A stretch of 33,319 nt of DNA from Elusimicrobiota bacterium (GTDB lineage: Bacteria; Elusimicrobiota; Endomicrobiia; Endomicrobiales; Endomicrobiaceae), in NCBI GenBank assembly GCA_017525905.1, contig JAFXSD010000016.1, positions 1 to 33,319 on the forward strand. The letters are read 5' to 3'. Positions 17,801 through 26,190 of this stretch are shown piece by piece. Each line of letters starts with the position of its first letter. Position 1 is the stretch's first letter. Both the position numbers and the translations under genes were made by a program. The notes below the pieces were generated by a model that had not been told where the DNA came from, did no database searches, and saw only the letters and a list, made by a program, of their open reading frames with translations.

Positions 17801-17954
17801 AATAATTCCTACGGCATATTATGTGTTGGAAGAACCTAAAAAAAGTTTCCACAAGTTTTTTAAATCAATCGGTTTATTATTCTTGTTCGATTTATTTGCT
17901 AAAATATTTAAGAAATTTTTAAACAGAGATAAAGAAAATTTTGAAAATATATAA
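14871..17954 (+). CDS. RND efflux transporter, first subunit (altered proton relay)
   Basis: 1027 residues with full RND architecture: TM1 (about 10-28), a large periplasmic loop, six helices around 330-530, a second loop, and the final helices around 830-1010. The helix-4 relay motif reads ANVMDNSIVVLEN, with Asp400 at the AcrB Asp407 site and Asn at the Asp408 site. In helix 10 the AcrB Lys940 site is Tyr898 (GCIVYSSIIIVD). The helix-11 Thr (RPELITML) is kept. AAGGA lies about 8 nt before the ATG. Two RND genes with one adaptor suggest an MdtBC-like heteromer. Substrate cannot be told. The missing lysine makes independent proton-driven transport doubtful. Confidence 0.92.
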   Translation: MIEFGIKKPVTTLMIVIAMILFSAITTFRIPVELNPTMQSGFVSVITRLRGGVAASEVEKYVTKPLEEVFAELNGLKEMISSSKESESNIMMMFHHNIDTDFIVIDIREKIAMIKHNLPKETEKPIIAKFEQSDSPILILSLSSEQKTPEQLREIAEEQLKEKFMRVAGVANVEFGGGRERKFLIEMDNSKLLGYKLSILEVVQKINLANLSISAGEINQNSKDFVIRATGEYSKIEEVENTAIAITQSGSIVRIGDIATVRDSYYEPTSYSRLNVQDVVSVYIQKESTANTITVANESLQILEKFKPTLDPDINITIVKNDAEYIQKAISSLVEALVLGGIILAGVLFLFMKNVRNIFIVATTMPLSLFISIILMYFTNQTFNIMTLSGLAMGMANVMDNSIVVLENISFHHHRKTFASKAELVIKGTAEMWQPIFASTVTTIIVFLPLVFLEPEIRQMYVPFGLTITFALVASVIATMLFIPAEIYRWQKKFDLEFQSWYIKVRHIYGKILKFCFRWQTYVWLFTVVLFLLSAKIMMTRDSEFMDAGNINTFRIGVQFPPATRIEVSNEVVRKMEQALMSYHDWVERVSSKVEKLHTFVEVTVYEKPEEFKEEFRKRFGEFSPAFVYFQDSQSSASKEIYVDFYGQDYDTLKQLAFSASGRLQQVKGLTDVKIRMREDEPEVILTVDYDRLAIFGLTTYYFSNTLHCQLRGLIATQYRTEGKQIETICRLYPDSITNIEQIPFIGVVNPRKDVVYVGQVTNMSQLKSNQEIWRKNKKRFIQISANRAKLGLTSAAEKIKATLKGVAFPQDYSFNISGDYEKTVKNRGSFMLAVSLTVILIFFVLASIFESYMQPALIMFALPLSMIGVAFSLFIFKKSISLGVWIGIMILFGCIVYSSIIIVDKINQRRVGRTNLMRVIFESCKERLRPELITMLMKTLGLLPMVLSRDESASMWRTLSLTVLCGTITGTLLTMLIIPTAYYVLEEPKKSFHKFFKSIGLLFLFDLFAKIFKKFLNRDKENFENI

Positions 17955-17961
17955 TAATTAA

Positions 17962-17989
17962 AAGCTATAAGCTGTAAGCTTTAAGCTAT
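17962..17989. repeat. Heptamer tandem repeat between the two RND genes
   Basis: Four adjacent 7-mers: AAGCTAT, AAGCTGT, AAGCTTT, AAGCTAT. It fills most of the 51-bp gap between the RND genes. The AGCT cores are self-complementary, so small hairpins could form. Confidence 0.8.
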
Positions 17990-18005
17990 TATAAGAGAGA
18001 AAAAC

Positions 18006-21000
18006 ATGAGTTTATTAAGATTACCTGTAGATAGGCCCGTAACAACTGTTATGATATTTTTATCCGTAATTCTTATGGGTGTTATTGCATGGACAAGAAT
18101 TCCGCAAGAATTGTTCCCTGCAATGGAATATCCGCAAATTACAATCGTTACAAAATACGAAGGAGCTGGACCGGAGGAATCCGAAAAATTAATAAGTAAA
18201 CTTGTCGAAGAGTCTGCGGGAACCGTTAAAAGAATTAAGCGAGTTTCATCAATATCCAAAGAAGGAGTTTCCATAGTTTCGTGTGAATTCTTGTGGGGAA
18301 CAAACATGGATTTTGCTTCAATGGATATAAGAGAAAAGATAGATTTAATAAAAGAATCTTTACCTAAAGATGCGTTGGATCCGGTTGTATTGAAATATAA
18401 TCCTATGCAGGTTGAAGCAATGATTTTGTCGGCGACGTATAAAGATATGCAGCCTACACTGATGCAAATGGCCGATTTAAGAAATACTTTGAAAAAGAAT
18501 GTTAAAGATGAGTTTGAAAGATTGGATGGAGTTGCAAAAGTAGATTTAAAAGGCGGTGAACAAAAAGAAATTTTGGTTGAGATAGATAAAGGCAGACTTC
18601 TTGCTAACCAACTTGCAATAACGGATGTTATTACATCATTGCAGACGGCAAATATAACTTACCCGGCAGGAACAATCAAAGAAGAAAAACATGAATATAT
18701 AGTAAAAACCGTAGGAGAATTCAAAAATATAGAAGATATAGAAAATCTTTCTTTCGGTAAACAAGATCAACAGGGCGGTTCCGCAAGATACAGAAAAGAC
18801 AGAACTTATCAGGGTGAGACCGGTGAAAAAATAGTTTATATGAGAGACGTTGCCGATGTAAAAGAGTCTTTGCAAGACAGAAAAGGTATGTCCAGATACA
18901 ATTTAAAAGATAATATTTCAATTGGAGTATACCCTCAGTCCGGTGCAAATTTAATTAATATGTCGAAATTGGTTCATGAAAAGTTGGAAGATATTAAAGA
19001 AAAACTTCCGGAAAACGTCGATATAAAAGTTATTTACGATCAATCAATATTTATTAAACAGTCGTTAACAAGTATATATCAATCCGGGTTACAAGGTATA
19101 TTATTAACATTTATTCTGCTCTACTTTTTTATGGAAAGTTTTGTAGGTTCCGCAATCATCAATACTGCAATTCCTATCAGCTTATGTGTAACTCTCAGTA
19201 TTATGTATTTTCAGGGAATAACAATAAACTCAATGTCTTTAGGAGGTTTAACTATCGGTATCGGTATGGTCGTAGATAACGGTAACGTTGTTATAGAAAA
19301 TATATTGTTGGCACTGCACAGAAATAAAGATTTGCCTAAAAAAGAATGTATTTATAAAGCATCTTCATCTTTGCTTGCGCCTATTTTAAGTTCTACAATT
19401 ACGACTATTGCTATATTTATACCTTTTATTTTTGTTGCAGGTATGATAGGACAATTGTTTAAACAGCTTGCTCTTACAATTACTTATGCAATGATTGCAT
19501 CCATATTCTCGGCTATGTTTTTGGTTCCGAGACTTTCGCTTACGGCAAATGTTAAAAATATTTCTATAACAGCGGGAAGAAAAGCCATAGAAGACTATTT
19601 TGTTCCTATTTTAAAATCTACATTAAACTTAAAAGCTTTGCCGGTATTTGCTTTTATTTTGTTGTATGCATTGCTTGGTACAATGGTTGTTTATTTTATT
19701 CCTAAAGAATTTATGGCAAAATCCGATGAAAGAAGATTTGTATTAAATGTGGCAATGCATCCGGATACTCCTCTTGAAATTACCGATACCGTGGTAAGAA
19801 GAATTGAAAAAGCCATATCAAAATACGATGAAGTAAAGGATGTTTCTACAACCGTAGGTTCGACAGGTGAAGATAATAACGGAGGAGGAATAGAAACTTC
19901 CGGAAGTTATCAGGCAAGAATAATAACAAACTTAACACCTAAAGGACTATCGACAAATGAAATTGTTGCCGATTTAAGCGATGAAATAAAAAAATGGAAT
20001 ATAAAAGATTTAGATGTTGAATTTATTACACAACAAGGACTTTTCGGATCGGGTATAGGTTCTTCCTCCGGAGTTACTGTTGAGTTAAAGGGTAAAGAGT
20101 TGTCAAAACTAAGAGAATATGCCGATAAATTAAAGAGTCAAATGGAAGGCATGTCTCAATTTTACGGTATAAAAGTAGATCCTTCGGACGAAGTTCCGGA
20201 ATTAAGGCTTACTATAGATAGAGAAAGAGCTTCTTTATTCGGTTTGTCCACTCAGGATATTGCCGCTATGACTCTTGCCGGTATAAAAGGTTTTGTTGCA
20301 ACGAAATTAAAACTTCCCGATGATGAAATGGATATAAGAGTAAGAATGCAACCTAAAGATAGAGACACATTGGATAAAGTTTTGGAAATGACGGCTTATT
20401 CTTCGTGGGGTATGACCATTCAATTGAAACAAATTGCTCAAGCAAGTTTTGTAAAAACTTTGCCCGCAATTAAAAGAATAGAGGGGGAAAGAACATACCT
20501 TGTTACGGCAAATGTTAAAGGAAATTTTACTGATGCCGTTGGTGAATTGCAGGAATTATTGGATGATTTGTATAACAATAAAGATGTAAATTCTTTCATT
20601 ACCGGAGAAATGCTTGCGATGAAAGAAGCTTTGTCTCAGGTATCATTTGCTTTAATATTGGGTGTTGTAATTATTTATATGATATTAGCATCCCAATTTG
20701 AATCTTTGTTGCAACCTATAATAGTTATGACGGCCGTTCCTTTAGGTATTATCGGTTCACTTTTAACATTACTTATAACCGGCCAATCAATTAATTCTAT
20801 TTCGATGTTGGGTATAATAATGTTAGTTGGAAACGTTGTTAATATTTCAATTTTGCTTGTAGACAGGTATAACGATCGTATCATGCAAGATCCTGAAAAA
20901 TATACGGATATGGTTGAATTAAAACAAATGGTTGTTGCAACCACTTCGGATCATATAAGACCTATTATAATGACGACATTAACAACAGTTGTCGGTCTTA

Positions 21001-21170
21001 TTCCGTTGGCTTTAGGTCTTGGAGAAGGTGCAAAAACCAACCAACCTATGGCTATTGCCGTTTGCGGCGGTTTAACTTTTGCGTTGGGCTTGGCCTTGTT
21101 GTTTGTTCCGTTTATTTACTTGTTTTCCAAAGGTATGAAAAACGACAGGGAAGAAGATATTATTTATTAG
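18006..21170 (+). CDS. RND efflux transporter, second subunit
   Basis: 1054 residues, again a complete RND protein with two large periplasmic loops and 12 membrane helices. It is clearly distinct in sequence from the first RND. The relay motif is GMVVDNGNVVIEN: Asp424 at the AcrB Asp407 site, Asn next to it. The helix-10 Lys site is Asn946 (GNVVNISILLVD), and the helix-11 Thr is present (RPIIMTTL). Substitution of this Lys by Asn is also seen in some other RND groups, so activity is possible. The ribosome site before the ATG is weak (GAGAGA). Last gene of the efflux unit; it runs tail-to-tail into the 21180 gene with 9 bp between and no clear terminator. Confidence 0.92.
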   Translation: MSLLRLPVDRPVTTVMIFLSVILMGVIAWTRIPQELFPAMEYPQITIVTKYEGAGPEESEKLISKLVEESAGTVKRIKRVSSISKEGVSIVSCEFLWGTNMDFASMDIREKIDLIKESLPKDALDPVVLKYNPMQVEAMILSATYKDMQPTLMQMADLRNTLKKNVKDEFERLDGVAKVDLKGGEQKEILVEIDKGRLLANQLAITDVITSLQTANITYPAGTIKEEKHEYIVKTVGEFKNIEDIENLSFGKQDQQGGSARYRKDRTYQGETGEKIVYMRDVADVKESLQDRKGMSRYNLKDNISIGVYPQSGANLINMSKLVHEKLEDIKEKLPENVDIKVIYDQSIFIKQSLTSIYQSGLQGILLTFILLYFFMESFVGSAIINTAIPISLCVTLSIMYFQGITINSMSLGGLTIGIGMVVDNGNVVIENILLALHRNKDLPKKECIYKASSSLLAPILSSTITTIAIFIPFIFVAGMIGQLFKQLALTITYAMIASIFSAMFLVPRLSLTANVKNISITAGRKAIEDYFVPILKSTLNLKALPVFAFILLYALLGTMVVYFIPKEFMAKSDERRFVLNVAMHPDTPLEITDTVVRRIEKAISKYDEVKDVSTTVGSTGEDNNGGGIETSGSYQARIITNLTPKGLSTNEIVADLSDEIKKWNIKDLDVEFITQQGLFGSGIGSSSGVTVELKGKELSKLREYADKLKSQMEGMSQFYGIKVDPSDEVPELRLTIDRERASLFGLSTQDIAAMTLAGIKGFVATKLKLPDDEMDIRVRMQPKDRDTLDKVLEMTAYSSWGMTIQLKQIAQASFVKTLPAIKRIEGERTYLVTANVKGNFTDAVGELQELLDDLYNNKDVNSFITGEMLAMKEALSQVSFALILGVVIIYMILASQFESLLQPIIVMTAVPLGIIGSLLTLLITGQSINSISMLGIIMLVGNVVNISILLVDRYNDRIMQDPEKYTDMVELKQMVVATTSDHIRPIIMTTLTTVVGLIPLALGLGEGAKTNQPMAIAVCGGLTFALGLALLFVPFIYLFSKGMKNDREEDIIY

Positions 21171-21179
21171 AATTTTGAC

Positions 21180-21647
21180 TTAGTTTTGTCGTCTTATTGC
21201 TTTTTTATTTTTTCTAAGATATTGTAAGTATTCCGAGAAAGGCTTTATTCCTAAATCTTTTTTATTTTTTTTATCATAAATTCTGACAAAAGCTCCGTAA
21301 CTGTTGGACAATTCTATTTTTTCTAAATTATCAGATACTTGATCGTCAAACCATGCCGATGCGATAATAATATTGTCTGTAGGTGTTACCTTTGTATAAG
21401 TTAAAATTTCGGTTTTCAGTATTTTCTTTATTTTATCCAAAGGAGGGGTGGAGTCTTTAAAAACAACATACAGTACTATCGGATAACTTTTATTATATTG
21501 TTTTATTTGGACTTGATAATCTTCTCTGTCTATAGTTCGTATATGAGTTCCTGCTTGTGATTTTGAAACTTTTTCGTTTTCAGCAAAACAAAAAACAGGT
21601 AATATAAGCAAAGAAATAATAAAAAATTTTTTAATAAAAGAGTTCAT
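21180..21647 (-). CDS. Exported protein of unknown function
   Basis: 155 residues with a classical signal peptide (FFIISLLILPVFCFA, cleavage after CFA). The mature part alternates strands and helices and includes YPIVLYVVFKDSTP, DNIIIASAWFDDQ and AFVRIYDKKNKKD; no known family is recognised. It is last in the radA-aroC-aroK unit, with its ATG overlapping the aroK stop (ATGA), so expression is coupled to aromatic amino-acid synthesis genes, probably by chance of packing rather than function. Confidence 0.7.
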   Translation of the reverse strand: MNSFIKKFFIISLLILPVFCFAENEKVSKSQAGTHIRTIDREDYQVQIKQYNKSYPIVLYVVFKDSTPPLDKIKKILKTEILTYTKVTPTDNIIIASAWFDDQVSDNLEKIELSNSYGAFVRIYDKKNKKDLGIKPFSEYLQYLRKNKKAIRRQN

Positions 21648-22165
21648 TTTAAAATATCCTTTATAAGTTTATTTTCCAAAATATTTTCAACAACCTGTTC
21701 GGAAGTTAAATTATCCGTATTTACCGTAAAATCACAATTTTCATAAGCTTTTTGCCTTTTAGACAATAACTTTTTTATTCCTTCAAGCGGATTGTCCATT
21801 TGTTTAATTAACGGTCTTGTATTATCTTTACACAATCTTTTAAAAATATGTTCCGGTGAAGCAAATAGATTTATTATTATTCCGTTCTTTTTTAAGTTTT
21901 CAATATTTACGGGATTAACTGTTACTCCGCCGCCGCAAGATATAACGGCATCTTCAATATTTGAAATTAAAGCAATTGTTTTAGCTTCAATTTCCCTGAA
22001 TTTAGTTTCACCGGCTTTTTTAAAAAATTCTTTTATTGAAGTGCCTAATTTCTCTTCAATTATTTGATCCGTATCCAAAAATTTTCTTTTAAGCTTTTCT
22101 GCCAAAATTTGTCCGACTGTAGTTTTCCCGGTTCCCATAAACCCGGTTAAAACAATATTTTTCAT
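21644..22165 (-). CDS. aroK: Shikimate kinase
   Basis: Phosphorylates shikimate with ATP in the chorismate pathway. 173 residues, standard length. The P-loop GFMGTGKTT is at residues 8-16; the substrate residues in the FLDTDQIIEE (Asp) and CGGGVTV blocks and the lid-region Arg in DNTRPLI are present. ATG overlaps the aroC stop by one base (TAATG), and its own stop overlaps the next start (ATGA), so three genes are translationally linked. It sits directly after aroC, the last enzyme of the same pathway. Confidence 0.95.
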   Translation of the reverse strand: MKNIVLTGFMGTGKTTVGQILAEKLKRKFLDTDQIIEEKLGTSIKEFFKKAGETKFREIEAKTIALISNIEDAVISCGGGVTVNPVNIENLKKNGIIINLFASPEHIFKRLCKDNTRPLIKQMDNPLEGIKKLLSKRQKAYENCDFTVNTDNLTSEQVVENILENKLIKDILK

Positions 22166-23322
22166 TATATTATTTGAATCCTTGAGACATAATTTTTATA
22201 ATTGTTTTTCATGTCTTCCAAACAGTCTCCGCCGAACTTTTCTACCATTGCTCTTGCAAGTTCGAAAGCAACCGCTGCTTCGCCTACAACTCCGGCTGCG
22301 GGAACAGCACAAACATCACTTCTGACAGCTTCGGCTTTTTCCGGCTTTTTTGAATCTATATTAACCGATTTTAACGGTTTTGACAATGACGGTATCGGCT
22401 TCATTGTACATGTTACTTCAATGTTTTCTCCGTTTGTCATTCCGCCTTCTGTTCCGCCGGCTCTGTTTGTTGTTCTGTAAAACCCTTTTTTATTTGAATA
22501 AAAAATTTCATCGTGTGAAACTGATCCCAAAGTGTTTGCAAATTTTGTTCCAAGTCCGACTTCAACAGCTTTTACGGCTTGAATAGACATTAAACTTTGT
22601 GCAAGTCTTCCGTCAAGCTTTAAATCCCATTGAGTATGGCTTCCCAATCCTATCGGAACATTTTCCGCTATAACTTTGAATTTTCCACCCAAAGTGTCAC
22701 CTTTTGAATTTGCTTGTCTTATAACTTGAATCATTTTTTTTGATGCTGTTTTATCCGGGCATCTTACAAAAGACATTTCCGCCAAATGTTGAATTTGAGA
22801 TTTGTCTATATTTGAAAGTTTTGCTGAAACTTTTCCTATGGTTTCAACATAAGAATAAATATTTATTCCAAACTCTTTTAATAATTCTCTGCAAACGGCA
22901 CCTACCGCAACTCTTGCGGCAGTTTCTCTTGCAGAAGCTCTTTCCAAAATGTTTCTGAAATCGTCAACACCGTATTTCATAAGCCCGGCTAAATCGGCAT
23001 GTCCGGGTCTCGGCTTGCGTAAATGTTTTCCGTCTATATCTACACTTGTGGGTGACATTACCGATTGCCAATTTTCCCAATCTCTGTTAAAAATAAAAAG
23101 AGTTATCGGAGAACCCATTGACTTTGCATATCTTACTCCGGACAGGATATGAACCTGGTCTGTTTCTATGTTCATCCTTTGTCCTCTTCCGTAGCCTTTT
23201 TGCCTTCTTGCAAGATCCACATCAATATCTTCGCTGTTTATATTAAGACCTGCCGGAATACCTTCAAGTATTGCCAATATTCCTTGTCCGTGTGATTCGC
23301 CTGCCGTTGAAAATCTTAACAT
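22165..23322 (-). CDS. aroC: Chorismate synthase
   Basis: Converts EPSP to chorismate with reduced FMN. 385 residues from ATG 23322, chosen because GGGGAG lies 7 nt upstream; an upstream TTG in frame at 23337 would overlap that Shine-Dalgarno. Conserved family blocks: FSTAGESHGQGILAILEG near the start, RRQKGYGRGQRM, KPRPGHADLAG, RASARETAARVAVGA, NRAGGTEGGMTNGE and the closing RSDVCAVPAAGVVGEA. Follows radA by 17 bp and overlaps aroK. Confidence 0.97.
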   Translation of the reverse strand: MLRFSTAGESHGQGILAILEGIPAGLNINSEDIDVDLARRQKGYGRGQRMNIETDQVHILSGVRYAKSMGSPITLFIFNRDWENWQSVMSPTSVDIDGKHLRKPRPGHADLAGLMKYGVDDFRNILERASARETAARVAVGAVCRELLKEFGINIYSYVETIGKVSAKLSNIDKSQIQHLAEMSFVRCPDKTASKKMIQVIRQANSKGDTLGGKFKVIAENVPIGLGSHTQWDLKLDGRLAQSLMSIQAVKAVEVGLGTKFANTLGSVSHDEIFYSNKKGFYRTTNRAGGTEGGMTNGENIEVTCTMKPIPSLSKPLKSVNIDSKKPEKAEAVRSDVCAVPAAGVVGEAAVAFELARAMVEKFGGDCLEDMKNNYKNYVSRIQII

Positions 23323-23339
23323 TTTATATCTCCCCAAAA

Positions 23340-24710
23340 TTATCTTATTGCCTGTATTGCACTATGTACATTTGCTACGCCGATAATTTCAATTTTACCT
23401 TTATAATTTAAACTTTTTAAATTGCTTTTTGGGATAATTGCTTTTTTAAATCCCAACTTTTCCGCCTCGGTTAATCTTTCTCTTATTTGAGAAACTGCTC
23501 TTACTTCACCTGCAAGTCCGACTTCACCGAATATAACGGTTTTATCAGGACAAACAACCCCGTTATTTGCGGAAGCTATCGCACAAGCTATAGCTAAATC
23601 TGAAGCTGTTTCTTTAATCTTTATACCGCCTACAACATTTATAAATACATCTTGATTATCGAGCGGAATACCGATTCTTTTTTCAAGAACGGCAATAATT
23701 ATTATTACTCTGTTCAAGTCGTATCCGGAAACCATTCGTCTTGGAAGTCCGAAATTTGTCCTTGCAACAAGAGATTGAATTTCTATAAGTAACGGTCTTG
23801 TTCCTTCAATTGAAGACGTTACAACATTGCCTGCAACGGTATTTGAATTTTCACTTAAAAAAATCAGTGACGGATTTTCCACTTCTCTTAAGCCGTCGGC
23901 CTTCATTTCAAATATTCCTATTTCGCTTGTAGGGCCGAATCTGTTTTTGTATGCTCTTAAAATTCTGTATATTTGTTGCTTTTCGTTTTCAAAATATAAA
24001 ACCGTATCAACAATATGTTCCAAAATTCTGGGACCGGCCAAATCTCCGTCTTTAGTTACATGTCCCAATATAAAAACCGTTATATGTTGAGATTTTGCTA
24101 TCCTCAACAATTCCGCAGAACATTCTCTGACCTGTCCTACGGATCCGGGAGCGGATGTGAATTCCGGATGATATGTTGTTTGTATTGAATCTATAACCAA
24201 AAATTTCGGTTGAATTTTGTTTACGGCGGAAACTATATTTTCAAGATTTGTTTCAGAAGCTAAAAAAATATTATCCTTTGAAATATTCAATCTTTCTGCT
24301 CTTGATTTCACCTGTGAAAGAGATTCTTCTCCGGATATATACAACACGGTTCCTGTTTTAGAAAGAGCTCCTGAAACTTGTAACATTAAAGTTGATTTTC
24401 CGATACCGGGCGCACCGCCGAGCAATGTAAGAGACCCCGGAACTATTCCGCCGCCTATCATGTGGTCGAATTCTTTTATTCCGGTTTTTATTCTTTCAAA
24501 ACTTTTAACGGTAACATCACTTAAAGGAAATGTTCCCGAAGAAAATCCTGTAAGTTGTCTTGTTGATTGGTTTGACGATAAAATCGGTTCTTGCTTTTCT
24601 TCGACGAAAGTATTCCATTTTGAACATCCGGGACACTTTCCCAACCATTTCGGGGATTCATAACCGCAACTTTGACATACAAATATTGTTTTAATTTTTT
24701 TAGATTTCAC
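23340..24710 (-). CDS. radA: DNA repair ATPase RadA/Sms
   Basis: 456 residues. The N-terminal four-Cys zinc finger (CQSCGYESPKWLGKCPGC) is followed by a RecA-like ATPase core with Walker A GGAPGIGKST, the family motif KNRFG (in AYKNRFGPTSEIG), and a C-terminal Lon-like domain (about 290-456). RadA is a branch-migration helicase in recombinational repair. The start is a GTG (24710); no Shine-Dalgarno is visible before it and no convincing promoter was found. First gene of radA-aroC-aroK-21180. Confidence 0.96.
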   Translation of the reverse strand: MKSKKIKTIFVCQSCGYESPKWLGKCPGCSKWNTFVEEKQEPILSSNQSTRQLTGFSSGTFPLSDVTVKSFERIKTGIKEFDHMIGGGIVPGSLTLLGGAPGIGKSTLMLQVSGALSKTGTVLYISGEESLSQVKSRAERLNISKDNIFLASETNLENIVSAVNKIQPKFLVIDSIQTTYHPEFTSAPGSVGQVRECSAELLRIAKSQHITVFILGHVTKDGDLAGPRILEHIVDTVLYFENEKQQIYRILRAYKNRFGPTSEIGIFEMKADGLREVENPSLIFLSENSNTVAGNVVTSSIEGTRPLLIEIQSLVARTNFGLPRRMVSGYDLNRVIIIIAVLEKRIGIPLDNQDVFINVVGGIKIKETASDLAIACAIASANNGVVCPDKTVIFGEVGLAGEVRAVSQIRERLTEAEKLGFKKAIIPKSNLKSLNYKGKIEIIGVANVHSAIQAIR

Positions 24711-24784
24711 AAAACTGTACTAGATTTATTAAAGTATAAAATTCTTATATGGAAAGAGCCGGCAAATAATAATCGCAGATTTTT

Positions 24785-24824
24785 CTATACCTCAATATCT
24801 CTATTCCTCCGTTTTCCGTATTTC
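24785..24824 (-). repeat. Degenerate octamer tandem repeat, locus B
   Basis: Read on the minus strand: GAAATACG, GAAAACGG, AGGAATAG, AGATATTG, AGGTATAG. The last three fit the RRGTATRG family well. It abuts the mlaD stop codon (24824-24826). Confidence 0.5.
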
Positions 24825-26173
24825 TACTTTGAGCTTGCAGCGGCAATGCCCGCCACTCCGAATATGCTTGCAAGGTCTTCATCGGTAACTTTAAGCTTGA
24901 TATACGGCATAACATTTGTTTTTGTAAGTGTATCTTCAACTTGAACACCGACATATAACCATTTGAAAATGCCAAGTCTTGCACCGAGCACAACATTAGG
25001 TTTATCCTTATCCGGATCATCTTTTTTAGCAGTTTCCGTTCTAAATATAGCTTCGGCATTAATATATAATTTTCTCATCGGACCGTATATTTTATCAAAC
25101 GGTGACCAACCTACACCCACGCCGCCCTTACTTCTCATAACACCGCCGTAAGCTTCAAGATTTTCTGACCTGAAACCTATAAGAGCATCAATCTTGTTCA
25201 AATTATTTCTTTCAAATTCGTCATCTTCGTTGGTATAATTACCGATATTGTTTATACCGATATAATAGAATTTGTGATTATTAGGCCTGAATCTGATACC
25301 GAAATCGTTACGATATTTTTCGTTTCTTGTATCAAATCTGCCCATGTATTCCCAATCAATTTCAAGTTTCTTTGTTCTGGATACAAATTCTTGTAATTGT
25401 TCAACGGTAACTTTAATATCGCCGACAGTATCTTTAAGTTTTTCTGCCATTTCTTCATCATTTATGAGTTTGGCTATTGTACCGTCACCTTCGTTTATCT
25501 TGGTTACAATTTCATCAATCTTACCGGAAACCTTTTTAAGTTCAAGAACAATATCTCTAATATCTTGTTTGTTTTGTTGAGTTACACTATATAAATCGGA
25601 AGAAAAGTTCTTAAAGTTATCTATAACTTGCCCTATTTGTTTTTCTTTATCCGCAATAGTTTTACTTACTTTTTTAAGATTTTCCACCGTATCATAAAGG
25701 TTTTGGAAGAAATCTTTATTTAAACTGTTGGAAGCATTACCCAGAACTTCGTCAACTTTTTTTACCGCATTTTCTATTAATTCTTCAAGAGAAGCTCCTT
25801 TGGCGGTGTTGATTGTTTGTCCGTGATCTATAATTTTGTTTCCGGGTGTTCCGGGATTAATCTCTACATATTTTGTTCCTATTATACCCATAGAAACGAT
25901 TTTTGCTGTGGCATCGGAATATAATTTTACTTTTCTGTCTATTACAAGAACAACTTTAGCTTTACCTTCTTCCAAAACAATATCTTTTATATTCCCTATA
26001 TCAACACCGGAAATTTTCACTTTAGCCTTTTTTGGCAGCCCGGCGGTATTATCAAAATAGGTATTAACGATATATTTTGAAGTTAAGCTGTAATTGCCGA
26101 GAAGCATTATGGTTAAAAGTACGGCTATTAAGCCTATGGTTACAAATATTCCAAGTTTTAATTCGTTAGACAC
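24824..26173 (-). CDS. MlaD/MCE-domain protein with long C-terminal region
   Basis: 449 residues. One N-terminal membrane helix (about 7-27), then an MCE domain (about 35-115: VNTYFDNTAGLPKKAKVKISGVDIGNI, KYVEINPG), a long helical region (about 120-255), and a C-terminal part of about 190 residues with short amphipathic strands (FRPNNHKFYYIGINNIG, LEAYGGVMRSKGGVGVGW, LYINAEAIFR, KWLYVGVQVEDT). MlaD proteins bind phospholipid as rings on an inner-membrane ABC transporter. The C-terminal part looks barrel-like, so the protein might span the periplasm; that is an inference. Start is GTG (26173) with AAGGGGA upstream. Second gene after mlaF, 17 bp apart. Confidence 0.88.
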   Translation of the reverse strand: MSNELKLGIFVTIGLIAVLLTIMLLGNYSLTSKYIVNTYFDNTAGLPKKAKVKISGVDIGNIKDIVLEEGKAKVVLVIDRKVKLYSDATAKIVSMGIIGTKYVEINPGTPGNKIIDHGQTINTAKGASLEELIENAVKKVDEVLGNASNSLNKDFFQNLYDTVENLKKVSKTIADKEKQIGQVIDNFKNFSSDLYSVTQQNKQDIRDIVLELKKVSGKIDEIVTKINEGDGTIAKLINDEEMAEKLKDTVGDIKVTVEQLQEFVSRTKKLEIDWEYMGRFDTRNEKYRNDFGIRFRPNNHKFYYIGINNIGNYTNEDDEFERNNLNKIDALIGFRSENLEAYGGVMRSKGGVGVGWSPFDKIYGPMRKLYINAEAIFRTETAKKDDPDKDKPNVVLGARLGIFKWLYVGVQVEDTLTKTNVMPYIKLKVTDEDLASIFGVAGIAAASSK

Positions 26174-26190
26174 AATATCCCCTTTAAAAA

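Noticed and set aside
23323..23337. TTG start of aroC
   Set aside because: That codon overlaps the GGGGAG Shine-Dalgarno for ATG 23322, where the conserved N-terminus begins.
24745..25059. Alternative minus-strand ORF overlapping the end of mlaD, possible frameshift
   Set aside because: The mlaD frame continues with strand-like, protein-like sequence to its own stop; the alternative is a Lys/Leu-rich shadow.
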